From: MKRK01 sp001896915
GTDB taxonomy: Bacteria > Bacillota > Clostridia > Oscillospirales > Acutalibacteraceae
Direction of reading: 5' to 3'
Assembly: GCA_937973935.1 (NCBI GenBank)
Contig: CALJJF010000192.1
Location: forward strand, 1-29,823
Length of the DNA: 29,823 bases
Below, in pieces: positions 6,594-15,653 of this stretch; within the stretch, counting starts at the first letter, position 1; the number at the start of each line of letters is the position of its first letter. A program made the position numbers and the translations under genes. A model generated the notes under the pieces. The model made no database searches and was not told the DNA's origin. It saw only the letters and a list, made by a program, of their open reading frames with translations.

Positions 6594-8258
6594 ATGGACA
6601 ATCAAAAAACAGGTGCTCAAATACTAATTGAATGCTTGCTGGAGCAAAAGGTAGACACTGTGTTCGGGTATCCCGGCGGCGCTGTCTTAAACATCTATGA
6701 TGCGCTGTATGAATATTCCGATCAGATCCGGCATGTTCTTACCGCCCACGAGCAGGGCGCCGCCCACGCTGCGGACGGTTATGCAAGGGCAACCGGCAGA
6801 ACCGGCGTGGTCATTGCCACCTCCGGCCCCGGCGCCACCAATCTGGTCACCGGCATCGCCAATGCGTATATGGACTCTATCCCTATGGTTGCCATTACCG
6901 GCAATGTGGCGGTGGATTTGCTGGGCAGAGACTCTTTCCAGGAAATCGACATCACCGGCATCACCATGCCGATTACCAAACACAATTATATTGTGAAAGA
7001 CATCGAGACCCTTGCCGATATCGTCAGAGACGCTTTTGTTATTGCCAATTCCGGCAGAAAAGGTCCTGTTCTCATTGATATCCCCAAGGATATCACCGCA
7101 AAGAAAACAAAATATACCAAAAAAGAAGCGGCGGAAAAACGCAAAAGTCTGCCCCCCAAGGAAAAGAAAATTAATTTGGCCCTGGAGCTGATAAAACAAA
7201 GTAAAAAACCCATGATTTATGCCGGCGGCGGCGTAATCTCCTCTGAGTGCAGCAGGGAGCTTGTGACGTTCGGGGAACGGCTGCAGATTCCCGTTGCCAC
7301 CTCCATGATGGCATTGGGCTGCATTCCTGCCGATCATCCCCTCAATTTGGGCATGATCGGCATGCACGGAACGGTTCACGCCAATCTTGCCGCACACAAA
7401 TGTGACTTACTGATCGTTGCCGGTGCAAGGTTCTCTGACCGTGTTGCCACCAGCAGAAGCAATTTTGCCAAACACGCCAAAATCATTCATATCGACATCG
7501 ACTACGCAGAGTTTGATAAAAATGTGGTTTCCTCCGTTCACATTGCCGGCGACTTAAAAGAAGTCATTGCCGAACTTGACAAGGGGCTTTCCCCTGCCGA
7601 CCACAGCGAATGGCTGACGGTGATTGAAGGACACAGGAAACCGTTAAAAAAAGTAGACCATTCTGATTTCCCGCATCCCGATTTTGTTATTGAAAAAGTC
7701 AATGCTCTTTGCAAAGACCCCATTGTCGTTACCGATGTGGGTCAGCACCAGATGTGGACGGCACAGTATTATCCGTTTCAGTCCCCCAGAACCTTCCTTA
7801 CCTCCGGCGGACTGGGCACCATGGGCTTCGGGCTTGGTGCCGCCATCGGCGCTCAGGCAGGTATGCCGGACCGTCAGGTTGTGCTTTTCTCGGGAGACGG
7901 CAGCTTTCACATGAATCTCCACGAAACTACCACATTGGCATCCTATGGGTTCCCTGTGATTGTCATTATCATGAACAATTCCGTTTTGGGCATGGTGCGC
8001 CAGTGGCAAAAGGTATTTTACGGCAACCGTTTTTCCCAGACCGACCCCCACAGAAAGACCGATTTTGTCGCTCTGGCAAAGGCCTTCGGAATTGACGGGC
8101 TGCGCATCGAAACCCCGGAGGATGTGGAACCGGTCCTCAAACAGGCCATTGCCTTACAAAAACCTGTCATCATCGACTGCCGGATTTCACCGGACGCAAA
8201 TGTTCTGCCCATGATCCCGCCGGGCGGGTCGGCAGAGGAAATCATCACAGAAATGTAG
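6594..8258 (+). CDS. ilvB: Acetolactate synthase, large (catalytic) subunit
   Basis: A 554-residue thiamine-diphosphate enzyme. It condenses two pyruvates to acetolactate, or pyruvate with 2-ketobutyrate to acetohydroxybutyrate, the first common step of branched-chain amino acid synthesis. The N-terminal pyrimidine-binding domain has catalytic Glu53 in LTAHEQGAAHAADGYA. A central FAD/transhydrogenase-like domain follows, and the C-terminal domain has the ThDP/Mg motif GDGSFHMNLHE through IIMNN. I chose the ATG at 6594 (MDNQKTG), spaced correctly from GAAAGGATGG. The more upstream in-frame starts at 6522 and 6582 would add sequence not typical of the family. ilvN follows after 12 bp. Isoleucine-responsive control by the T-box is inferred. 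Confidence 0.96.
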   Translation: MDNQKTGAQILIECLLEQKVDTVFGYPGGAVLNIYDALYEYSDQIRHVLTAHEQGAAHAADGYARATGRTGVVIATSGPGATNLVTGIANAYMDSIPMVAITGNVAVDLLGRDSFQEIDITGITMPITKHNYIVKDIETLADIVRDAFVIANSGRKGPVLIDIPKDITAKKTKYTKKEAAEKRKSLPPKEKKINLALELIKQSKKPMIYAGGGVISSECSRELVTFGERLQIPVATSMMALGCIPADHPLNLGMIGMHGTVHANLAAHKCDLLIVAGARFSDRVATSRSNFAKHAKIIHIDIDYAEFDKNVVSSVHIAGDLKEVIAELDKGLSPADHSEWLTVIEGHRKPLKKVDHSDFPHPDFVIEKVNALCKDPIVVTDVGQHQMWTAQYYPFQSPRTFLTSGGLGTMGFGLGAAIGAQAGMPDRQVVLFSGDGSFHMNLHETTTLASYGFPVIVIIMNNSVLGMVRQWQKVFYGNRFSQTDPHRKTDFVALAKAFGIDGLRIETPEDVEPVLKQAIALQKPVIIDCRISPDANVLPMIPPGGSAEEIITEM

Positions 8259-8270
8259 GAGGGAACCATC

Positions 8271-8777
8271 GTGCAAGAACAGGTAAAAAGAACCGTTATC
8301 TCCGCCTTGGTCGACAATCATTCCGGCGTTCTCGTTCGTGTTGCGGGTCTTTTCTCCCGCCGGGGCTTTAACATTGACAGCCTCACGGTATGTGAAACCG
8401 AAAATCCGCTGTATTCCAGAATGACCATTGTCGTCCCCGGGGATTATACCACCATCAAGCAGGTGGTCAGGCAGCTGGCTAAGCTGGAGGATACAAAAAA
8501 AATATTGATTCTTGACAAGGAAACCACCATCAGCAGCGAGCTGCTGCTGGTCAAGGTACAAACAGAAAACGGCGAACGGGCGTCTGTCCTGAAAACCGCG
8601 CAGGCATACGGCGCAAAAATCCTGGACACCGCCGCCAAATCCGTCACTTTGGAGCTGACCGGCAGCTCACAGGACATTGACGTTTTCATCGGACATCTGG
8701 AACGAAACGGCATTTTAGAGCTTGCCCGTACCGGAATGACCGCTCTGTCCGCCGGTGACGGTACCATAAACCAATAA
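8271..8777 (+). CDS. ilvN: Acetolactate synthase, small (regulatory) subunit
   Basis: A 168-residue regulatory partner of IlvB. An N-terminal ACT domain (about 8-82, RTVISALVDNHSGVLVRVAG then FSRRGFNIDSL) should bind the feedback inhibitor valine. A C-terminal small-subunit domain (about 85-160) activates the catalytic subunit. Translation starts at GTG, 12 bp after the ilvB stop, with TAGGAGGG overlapping that stop as ribosome-binding site. Length and order match ilvN/ilvH of other Firmicutes. Confidence 0.95.
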   Translation: MQEQVKRTVISALVDNHSGVLVRVAGLFSRRGFNIDSLTVCETENPLYSRMTIVVPGDYTTIKQVVRQLAKLEDTKKILILDKETTISSELLLVKVQTENGERASVLKTAQAYGAKILDTAAKSVTLELTGSSQDIDVFIGHLERNGILELARTGMTALSAGDGTINQ

Positions 8778-8788
8778 GGAGGGTAACT

Positions 8789-10357
8789 ATGAAAAAAGCA
8801 ATCGACATTTTCGATTCGACCCTGCGGGACGGGGCTCAGGGAGAGGGCATCTCTTTTTCTGTGGAGGATAAACTGAACATCGCCAGTGCTCTGGACGAAC
8901 TGGGTATCGGGTACATCGAAGCGGGCAATCCCGGCTCCAACCCGAAGGATCTGGAATTTTTTCAGCGGGCTGCTTCTCTGAACCTAAAACATTCCACCCT
9001 GGTTGCCTTCGGCTCTACCCGGAGAAAAAACAGCAAAGCAGAAGAGGACAACAATGTAATCGCCATGATGACCGCAAACACAAGGGTTGTTGCCATCTTC
9101 GGAAAGTGCTGGGATCTGCATGTGACAGAGATATTAAATGCGGCACCGGAAGAAAATCTTGCTATGATCACTGACACAGTAGAATACTTTGTGAAAAACG
9201 GCAAGGAAGTTATTTTTGACGGCGAGCATTTCTTTGACGGATACAAAGCAAACCCCGATTATGCCTTGGAGGCTTTGGGTGCGGCTGTGAAAGGCGGTGC
9301 TTCCTGCCTTACCCTTTGCGACACCAACGGCGGGTCTTTTCCCTTTGAAATTGAAGCTGCCGTGAAAACGGTGACCGAACGTTTTCCGGGAGTAACCGTG
9401 GGCATCCATTGTCACAACGACGGGGGTCTCGGCGTTGCCAATTCCATAGCGGCGGTGAACGCCGGAGCGACCCAGGTGCAGGGCACCTATCTCGGTTTTG
9501 GCGAACGCACGGGAAACGCCAATTTGTCCACCATCATCGCCAATCTCCAACTAAAGCTGGGATATCGCTGTATTCCCGAAGAAACTATGCAGTTTTTGAC
9601 CACAACAGCTATGGAGATTGCAGAAATCTCCAACATCACGCTGAACAACAATGAACCTTTTGTAGGTCTGTCCGCCTTTGCCCATAAAGCAGGCATGCAC
9701 GCAGACGGCGTGATGAAGTGCAGCGAATCCTTTGAGCACATCAACCCGGCCGCAGTGGGGAACGAAAGAAGATTTTTGGTCTCTGAAATTTCAGGCAAAA
9801 CTGCCATTTTGAAAAAAATCAGCAAGTTTGCACCGGATATGGATAAAAACTCGCCCTACATTAAGGAAATCATCGATCAGCTCAAGGAGCTGGAGCACAA
9901 GGGCTATCAGTTTGAGGGGGCGGAAGGCAGCTTCCGGCTGCTTGTCCAAAAAATCCTCGGCAATTTCACGCCTTCCTTTGACTTAGTCAGCTACAAGGTG
10001 CTTGACGAGCTTCCTTATGACAACAATTTTTCTGCCACCACCACCATCAAGGTTAAGGTGGACGGACAGCTGAAGGTAGCGGCAGCGGAAGGAGACGGTC
10101 CGGTGAACGCACTGGACAAAGCGCTTCGTGAAGCACTGGGCACCTTTTACCCCTCTCTGTCCCATATTCATCTGATCGATTATAAAGTTCGTGTTATGGA
10201 GCCCCGGGAAGCCACCGCCGCCGTGGTCAGGGTATTAATTACCTCCACCGACGGCAACAGTATCTGGTCGACAGTGGGCGTTTCCTCTGATATAATAGAA
10301 GCAAGCTGGCTTGCGCTGGTGGATTCCATCGAATACAAATTAAATTTTAAAAATTAA
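8789..10357 (+). CDS. cimA: (R)-citramalate synthase
   Basis: A 522-residue member of the 2-isopropylmalate synthase/homocitrate synthase family, of the citramalate synthase subgroup. It condenses pyruvate with acetyl-CoA to citramalate, giving a threonine-independent entry into isoleucine synthesis. The N-terminal TIM barrel begins IDIFDSTLRDGAQGEGISFS (catalytic Arg and Asp in TLRDGAQ). The metal-binding HCHND motif is followed by GLGVANSIAAV and GERTGNANL. The C-terminal LeuA-type allosteric domain (about 390-520) probably binds isoleucine. The head IDIFDSTLRDGAQGEGISF with the FGSTRRK segment distinguishes it from LeuA, which I would expect to lack them. AAGGAGGG precedes the ATG, 11 bp after ilvN. 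Confidence 0.9.
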   Translation: MKKAIDIFDSTLRDGAQGEGISFSVEDKLNIASALDELGIGYIEAGNPGSNPKDLEFFQRAASLNLKHSTLVAFGSTRRKNSKAEEDNNVIAMMTANTRVVAIFGKCWDLHVTEILNAAPEENLAMITDTVEYFVKNGKEVIFDGEHFFDGYKANPDYALEALGAAVKGGASCLTLCDTNGGSFPFEIEAAVKTVTERFPGVTVGIHCHNDGGLGVANSIAAVNAGATQVQGTYLGFGERTGNANLSTIIANLQLKLGYRCIPEETMQFLTTTAMEIAEISNITLNNNEPFVGLSAFAHKAGMHADGVMKCSESFEHINPAAVGNERRFLVSEISGKTAILKKISKFAPDMDKNSPYIKEIIDQLKELEHKGYQFEGAEGSFRLLVQKILGNFTPSFDLVSYKVLDELPYDNNFSATTTIKVKVDGQLKVAAAEGDGPVNALDKALREALGTFYPSLSHIHLIDYKVRVMEPREATAAVVRVLITSTDGNSIWSTVGVSSDIIEASWLALVDSIEYKLNFKN

Positions 10358-10386
10358 AATAATTATTTACGAAAGGATACAAAATT

Positions 10387-11646
10387 ATGGCAATGACGAT
10401 GACACAAAAAATATTGGCCGCACATGCGGGGCTTTCGGAGGTTAAGGCAGGTCAGCTGATTGAAGCGAAGCTCGACATGGTGCTTGCCAATGACGTTACC
10501 GCACCTGTTGCGATCAACGAGTTCGAAAAAAGCGGTGCCGATAAAATTTTCAGCACTACCCAGATTTCACTGGTCATGGATCACTTTACCCCGAACAAGG
10601 ACATCAAAGCCGCAGAGCATTGCAAAAAAGTAAGAGAATTTGCAGGCAAATACAGCATCAAAAACTATTTTGATGTGGGAGATATGGGCGTTGAACACGC
10701 ACTGTTGCCGGAAAAAGGTCTGGTAGGACCAGGCGACTGTATCATCGGGGCCGATTCCCACACCTGTACTTACGGCGCACTGGGCGCCTTCTCCACCGGC
10801 GTCGGTTCCACCGACATGGCGGCCGGTATGGCAACCGGAACCGCATGGTTCAAGGTTCCCTCCGCCATCAAGGTTACGCTGACCGGAAAAAAAGCCAAAT
10901 GGATCAGCGGCAAGGATGTTGTGCTTCACCTGATCGGTATCATCGGGGTGGACGGCGCTTTGTACCGCTCCCTGGAATTTACCGGCGACGGGCTTGCCGA
11001 TTTGACCATGGATGACCGTTTGTGTATCGCCAACATGGCCATTGAGGCCGGCGCGAAAAACGGGATTTTCCCGGTGGACGAAACCACACTGGCTTATGTA
11101 ACCGACCGTTTTGAACGAGAGATCAAAGTCTACGAAGCCGACACAGACGCCGAATATGACGAAGAAATCGTGATCGATATGAGCACGCTCCGTCCCACGG
11201 TCGCCTTCCCCCATCTGCCTGAAAACACCCGTACCATCGACGAATGCGGCGAAGTCAAAATCGACCAGGTGGTCATCGGTTCCTGCACCAACGGCAGAAT
11301 CGAGGATTTGCGTGTAGCCGCCGATATCATGAAGGGCAAAACCGTTGCCCCCGGCATCCGCTGTCTTGTGATCCCCGCCACCCAGAAGATTTATCTGGAG
11401 GCCATGAAGGAAGGTCTTCTTGAAATTTTTATCAACAGCGGTGCCGCCGTCAGCACACCCACCTGCGGTCCCTGTCTGGGCGGTCATATGGGTATTCTGG
11501 CCAAAGGTGAGCGTGCTGTTGCCACCACTAACCGTAACTTCGTGGGCAGAATGGGTCATCCGGAATCCGAAGTATATCTTGCCAGCCCTGCCGTTGCCGC
11601 CGCAAGCGCACTGACCGGCGTCATCACCGACCCCGAAAATGTTTAA
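10387..11646 (+). CDS. leuC: 3-isopropylmalate/citramalate dehydratase, large subunit
   Basis: A 419-residue aconitase-family subunit holding a [4Fe-4S] cluster. The three cluster cysteines are seen in GSCTNG and in CGPCLGG. Other family marks are GADSHTCTYGALGAFSTGVGS and the C-terminal NRNFVGRMGHPESEVYLASP. At about 420 residues it belongs to the shorter archaeal/anaerobe-type LeuC branch, also used for citramalate. Beside cimA it probably isomerises citramalate to 3-methylmalate, and may also serve leucine synthesis. Three near ATG codons exist; AAAGGA before the first supports 10387. The small subunit follows after 27 bp. Confidence 0.93.
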   Translation: MAMTMTQKILAAHAGLSEVKAGQLIEAKLDMVLANDVTAPVAINEFEKSGADKIFSTTQISLVMDHFTPNKDIKAAEHCKKVREFAGKYSIKNYFDVGDMGVEHALLPEKGLVGPGDCIIGADSHTCTYGALGAFSTGVGSTDMAAGMATGTAWFKVPSAIKVTLTGKKAKWISGKDVVLHLIGIIGVDGALYRSLEFTGDGLADLTMDDRLCIANMAIEAGAKNGIFPVDETTLAYVTDRFEREIKVYEADTDAEYDEEIVIDMSTLRPTVAFPHLPENTRTIDECGEVKIDQVVIGSCTNGRIEDLRVAADIMKGKTVAPGIRCLVIPATQKIYLEAMKEGLLEIFINSGAAVSTPTCGPCLGGHMGILAKGERAVATTNRNFVGRMGHPESEVYLASPAVAAASALTGVITDPENV

Positions 11647-11673
11647 TTGATTACAGAAAGGATTGAAATAGCA

Positions 11674-12162
11674 ATGAAAGCACAAGGCACAGTACACAAA
11701 TACGGCTCCAACGTGGATACCGACGTCATCATTCCTGCCCGTTATCTCAACACTGCGGTTCATTCTGAGCTTGCCGCACACTGTATGGAGGATATCGACG
11801 CAGATTTTATAAAAAAGGTTAAAGACGGGGACATTATGGTCGCCGACAAGAACTTCGGCTGCGGAAGCTCCCGTGAGCATGCCCCCATCGCCATCAAGGC
11901 TTCCGGCATCTCCTGCGTCATCGCCGCCAGCTTTGCCCGGATTTTTTACCGCAACGCCATCAACATCGGTCTGCCGATTCTGGAATGTGAAGAAGCCGCC
12001 AGCGACATCAAAAATGGAGATGAATTGTCCGTTGATTTTGACAGCGGTCTCATCACCAATATCACCACCGGAAAAAGCTATCAGGCCGAACCCTTCCCGC
12101 CCTTTATCCAAAACATCATCGCCAAAGGCGGACTGTTGAATTCGTTAAAAGACAGAATGTAA
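11674..12162 (+). CDS. leuD: 3-isopropylmalate/citramalate dehydratase, small subunit
   Basis: A 162-residue swivelling-domain partner of LeuC. It shows the start KYGSNVDTDVIIPARYLN and the substrate-binding loop FGCGSSREHAPIAIK. The length fits the short LeuD type that pairs with a 420-residue LeuC. I chose the ATG at 11674, preceded by AGAAAGGATTG; an upstream opening at 11647 lacks a proper site. It is the last gene of the operon, and a strong terminator follows within 15 bp. No leuB or ilvC/ilvD is in the window. Confidence 0.93.
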   Translation: MKAQGTVHKYGSNVDTDVIIPARYLNTAVHSELAAHCMEDIDADFIKKVKDGDIMVADKNFGCGSSREHAPIAIKASGISCVIAASFARIFYRNAINIGLPILECEEAASDIKNGDELSVDFDSGLITNITTGKSYQAEPFPPFIQNIIAKGGLLNSLKDRM

Positions 12163-12173
12163 TCTAATATACC

Positions 12174-12207
12174 AAAATGGCCGTGGTTTGCACCACGGCC
12201 ATTTTTA
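12174..12207 (+). terminator. Terminator of the ilv-cimA-leuCD operon
   Basis: ATGGCCGTGGT (12177-12187) pairs perfectly with ACCACGGCCAT (12192-12202) around TTGC, followed by TTTTT. It lies between the convergent leuD and ribF genes and may also stop the opposite transcript, though the T run on that side is weaker. Confidence 0.9.
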
Positions 12208-12287
12208 ATAGGCTTTTTCATCTATTTCTCAATTACCTAGTGAAAGCATTAAACCGTCACCGGAAGTGATGACTATTCCAATTCGTT

Positions 12288-13187
12288 TTATTGACAAATA
12301 ACTTTTCGCTGTTCCACATCGGCTGCAATTTGCCGTTTCAATTCCTCAGCCGATGTAAATTTTCGTTCGTCTCTGATATAATCCGTCAGCTCAACATAAA
12401 TATTTTGACCATACAGATTCCCCGAATAATCAATGATAAAGGTTTCTGCCCCCGCTTTTGCTTCGCCGAAGGTGGGGCGGAGACCTATATTTGTAATGGC
12501 TTGATACACCTTTTCCTCAATTGTAACCAAGGAAGCATATACCCCGAATTTCGGTTTGATGAAATCCTCGGGGAGCCTTTGATTGATGGTGGGCGTGCCC
12601 ATGAGCCGCCCTCTTTGATCCCCTGTGATTACGGTAAAATCAAAACCGAAATTTCTGCCCAGCAGCTGATTGGCCATTGTGATGTTCCCGTCCATCAGCT
12701 CCTTTCGGATTCTGGTGGAGGAAACCGCATCGCCGTCCTCTAAAATGCTTTGGGTTATGTTCACTTCAATATTATGTTTTTCACACAGCTTGATCAGTGT
12801 TTCCGTATTTCCTGTCCTATCTTTTCCGAAACGAAAATTATAACCGCAGGATATTTTTTTACAATTCAGCTGTTCTTTCAGCAATAAGAGAAACTCCTCA
12901 GGCGAAAGGTTCCTCACAAGCTCAAAATCAATGTTGATGAACACCTCGATGCCCAGCTTTTCGATTTCCTTGCCTTTGATGGAGGGTGGTGTAAGCAGCT
13001 GGACGGTTCTACCTGTCAGCACCCACAAGGGATGATGTTTATAGGTCAGCACCACAGAGGTGAGTGTGGTGCTGTTAACGGCATGGCAGATGACCTCGGC
13101 ATGACCCTTATGAACCCCGTCAAAATTGCCGAGAGCGATGCTCGTTCCATCGTTTTGCCCAATATGAAAATCCTCGCAAAATAACAT
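12288..13187 (-). CDS. ribF: Bifunctional riboflavin kinase / FAD synthetase
   Basis: A 299-residue enzyme that phosphorylates riboflavin to FMN and adenylates it to FAD. The N-terminal nucleotidyltransferase domain has IALGNFDGVHKGH. A central TRIRKELMDG segment is followed by the C-terminal kinase domain, with GRLMGTPTIN, the family PTxN metal-binding motif, and YQAITNIGLRPTFGE. I prefer the ATG at 13187 because AGGTG lies at proper spacing; a GTG at 13196 is an alternative that adds three residues. It is the last gene of the rimP-infB operon, 13 bp after truB. Confidence 0.93.
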   Translation of the reverse strand: MLFCEDFHIGQNDGTSIALGNFDGVHKGHAEVICHAVNSTTLTSVVLTYKHHPLWVLTGRTVQLLTPPSIKGKEIEKLGIEVFINIDFELVRNLSPEEFLLLLKEQLNCKKISCGYNFRFGKDRTGNTETLIKLCEKHNIEVNITQSILEDGDAVSSTRIRKELMDGNITMANQLLGRNFGFDFTVITGDQRGRLMGTPTINQRLPEDFIKPKFGVYASLVTIEEKVYQAITNIGLRPTFGEAKAGAETFIIDYSGNLYGQNIYVELTDYIRDERKFTSAEELKRQIAADVEQRKVICQ

Positions 13188-13200
13188 CCTTTTCACCTGC

Positions 13201-14079
13201 CTATGCTTCGTTAAACACGCATTTCACCTTTAGCATCTGATTTGCCCTGTCGATTTGCCCCAAGCCCAAAAACCTATCATTCCCATACACTCTGATATAG
13301 TTGGTGTGGTTGCCCGGCAGTGTGATCCTGCCCATATCCAGCTCTCCCCCGTTGAGAAACCGCGTGGTCTGTGCCGGGGTGACGGTGATCTGACTGTAGG
13401 GCTGCAGCGCTCTGTCCGGCGGATTGAGATAGCCCACTCCGTCGCTTTCCATGAACGCATCTAACGACACGCAGTCTTCCAAGGAAAACCCGTTGCCCTC
13501 GGTTCGCTCCAGTGCGGTCATGACTGCCCCACACCCCAAGGCTTTGCCGATATCGTCAATGAGCGAGCGGATATAAGTGCCCTTGCTGCATCGCACATCA
13601 ATGCTAAATTCGTTTTTTCCCGCGCTCAGTAGAGCAAGGGATGAGATGAAAACCGCCCTTGCTTCCCGTTCCACTTCGATTCCCTGTCTTGCCAGCTCAT
13701 AAAGCCGGACGCCGTCTTTGGAAATCGCTGAATACATGGGAGGGATTTGTTTGATTTCGCCCCGGAATTGCTGCAGCACCGCTTCTACCATTCCGGCACT
13801 GATCTCTGCTTTGGTTTCTGTTAACACTTGTCCGGTGATGTCCAGCGTGTCGGTGGTAAGCCCTGTCTGAAACCGGGCTTTGTATCGTTTTTCGCTTACA
13901 GGCAAAAGCTCGATGAGTCTGGTTGCCTGCCCTACCATGACCGGCAAAACGCCGGTTGCCAGCGGGTCAAGGGTGCCTGCATGACCGGTTCGCTTGATTC
14001 CCAGCTTTTTGCGCACGCAAGCCGTCACATGAAAGGATGTGACGGCTGTCGGTTTGTTGATTAAGAGATATCCCTGCAT
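13201..14079 (-). CDS. truB: tRNA pseudouridine-55 synthase
   Basis: A 292-residue enzyme that makes pseudouridine 55 in the T loop of tRNAs. The start GYLLINKP and the motif RTGHAGTLDPLATGVLPV are diagnostic, with catalytic Asp38. GTYIRSLIDDIG is a second conserved motif. A small C-terminal PUA-like region (about 230-290) contains RFLNGGELDM. Its ATG directly abuts the stop codon of the upstream DHH gene, which suggests translational coupling. Confidence 0.95.
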   Translation of the reverse strand: MQGYLLINKPTAVTSFHVTACVRKKLGIKRTGHAGTLDPLATGVLPVMVGQATRLIELLPVSEKRYKARFQTGLTTDTLDITGQVLTETKAEISAGMVEAVLQQFRGEIKQIPPMYSAISKDGVRLYELARQGIEVEREARAVFISSLALLSAGKNEFSIDVRCSKGTYIRSLIDDIGKALGCGAVMTALERTEGNGFSLEDCVSLDAFMESDGVGYLNPPDRALQPYSQITVTPAQTTRFLNGGELDMGRITLPGNHTNYIRVYGNDRFLGLGQIDRANQMLKVKCVFNEA

Positions 14080-15030
14080 TTATTTCACGCCTAACATTTG
14101 TGCGGACACTGTAAGAAGCCTGTCCTTCACGCTTTGTAAATCGCCTTCCATTTCACAGCCGGCCGCTCTGGCATGTCCGCCGCCGCCGAAGGTTCTGCAC
14201 ATATTCGACGCATTGATCGGGTCATATGTTCTGACCGATACCTTGTATGTTCCGTCGGATCGCTCCCGAATGGTAAGCCCGATTAAAATACCTTCTATCT
14301 GGGTCGGAAGTGAGGTGATGCCTTCTAAGTCATCCCCGTCAGACTCTGATATTTCCCGCATTTCTTTGGTAATGGTAATCAGCGCCAGCTTGTCGTCAAA
14401 ATAAAACTCCATATTTTCCAGCGCCAGCTTTTCCACCGCCACACGGCTTTTGGTTTTGGTGTCAAACATTACCTTGTTGATATCGGCAATGTTGATGTCG
14501 TATTCCATCAATTCCGCCGCAATGATATGGGTCTGCGCGGTGGTGTTGGAAAACTTGAAGCAGCCCGTATCGGTTGCAATCCCGGTATAGAGTGCCTTTG
14601 CCATTTCGGCGTCCTGCTCAATCCCCATCAGACGGATGACATGATAGATATTTTCGCAGTTGGAGGCCGAGGTGGAATTGACATAATTGTGTTTGGCATA
14701 GTGTGTGTTGGAGCCGTGATGATCAATACACAAATCGATTTGTACTGTTTCGTCAAACTTATCGCCCAGCAGCTTTGTGTCTGCCACATCTACAGCCACC
14801 ACAAAACCGGGGGTGAAATCTTCGGTTTCCACCGAAGATGAAATATACTGAAACCGCTCAGGAATGCTGTCGCTGCATTCCACTCTGGCATGCTTGCCTG
14901 CCTTTTGCAGTGCCCTGCAAAGCGCATAGCCCGAACCGATGGTATCCCCATCCGGATTTTTATGAATGAGAATTAAAAAATTATCATTCTCCGAAAGAAG
15001 CTGTACGGCATCCTTTAAATCTGTTTTCAT
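14080..15030 (-). CDS. nrnA: DHH-family phosphoesterase (NrnA-like oligoribonuclease/pAp phosphatase)
   Basis: A 316-residue DHH/DHHA1 protein, probably degrading short oligoribonucleotides (nanoRNA) and 3'-phosphoadenosine-5'-phosphate. Metal ligands are visible as His23, Asp27 and Asp29 (HKNPDGDTIGSG), Asp81 (VVAVDVAD) and the DHH triplet at 103-105. The C-terminal DHHA1 domain has the nucleotide-binding FGGGGHARAAG. I chose the ATG at 15030 with GAGGG upstream; an in-frame start at 15069 lacks support. The family usually lies between rbfA and truB in Firmicutes, as here. A c-di-AMP or c-di-GMP role is possible for some relatives. Confidence 0.9.
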   Translation of the reverse strand: MKTDLKDAVQLLSENDNFLILIHKNPDGDTIGSGYALCRALQKAGKHARVECSDSIPERFQYISSSVETEDFTPGFVVAVDVADTKLLGDKFDETVQIDLCIDHHGSNTHYAKHNYVNSTSASNCENIYHVIRLMGIEQDAEMAKALYTGIATDTGCFKFSNTTAQTHIIAAELMEYDINIADINKVMFDTKTKSRVAVEKLALENMEFYFDDKLALITITKEMREISESDGDDLEGITSLPTQIEGILIGLTIRERSDGTYKVSVRTYDPINASNMCRTFGGGGHARAAGCEMEGDLQSVKDRLLTVSAQMLGVK

Positions 15031-15148
15031 TGTTCCCTCAATCCTTTCGACGGATCCCGAACACAGCAATTTGCCCGATAACCGATTGCAAGGATCCTAT
15101 CTGTTCGTATCCCTTGACGTTCGGTATTCAGAAAACTGCGATTTAGTT

Positions 15149-15496
15149 TCAGGACTTCCTCTTTTCGGAATTTAAGAGCTCTGAAATATGTGCGCTATGC
15201 TCGATTGAATTGTCAGGTATAAATTTAAGTTCAGGAATTTTTCTGAGATCCATACGCATTCCAAGCTCGCGTTTGATGTAACCGTTTGCACTAGAGAGAC
15301 CCTTCACCGATGATTTTGCAGCTTCAAAACCATCAAGAGAGCTGATATATACACTTGCATAGGATAAATCGCTTGCCAGATCGATCCCGACAATAGACAA
15401 TATCCCTTTGATTCTGGGATCCTTCAGGGTGCGGATGATATCCGTCAATTCCCGCTTGATATCCTCTGCCGTCCTGCCGACTCTGTGTGAAGCCAC
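15149..15496 (-). CDS. rbfA: Ribosome-binding factor A
   Basis: A 115-residue KH-like protein that helps mature the 30S subunit and 16S rRNA 5' end. The core ASHRVGRTAEDIKRELTDII, then LKDPRIKGILSIVGID and the VYISSL strand are typical. I take the GTG at 15496 as start: it gives the classical ASHRVGR beginning, the family length, and AGAAAGGATG at the right distance. An ATG at 15505 lies inside that ribosome-binding site, and a TTG at 15520 is less likely. It lies between infB and nrnA, 118 bp before the latter. Confidence 0.92.
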   Translation of the reverse strand: MASHRVGRTAEDIKRELTDIIRTLKDPRIKGILSIVGIDLASDLSYASVYISSLDGFEAAKSSVKGLSSANGYIKRELGMRMDLRKIPELKFIPDNSIEHSAHISELLNSEKRKS

Positions 15497-15653
15497 TTGT
15501 ATCATCCTTTCTGATGTCAATCATTTTTCTTCTTTATTATTGGCTGCAATGAGATAAAACTATCCCTGTAAAAAGTAGTTTTTTCAAATTACATTTTATC
15601 TTCCGAAAACCCTGGTTGTGTTTTCAGAGTTCCAAATCATGCTTTGAAACATA

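Noticed and set aside
10567..12111. A 514-codon open frame on the minus strand
   Set aside because: It lies opposite leuC and leuD, crosses both, has unnatural Gly/Asp/His-rich composition, and no ribosome-binding site. It is an antisense shadow of GC-rich third positions.
15031..15148. GGATCC...GGGATCC and TTGCAA in the rbfA-nrnA gap as an internal promoter
   Set aside because: No matching -10 box stands at proper spacing, and the genes are in one orientation, so I see only a spacer in the operon.
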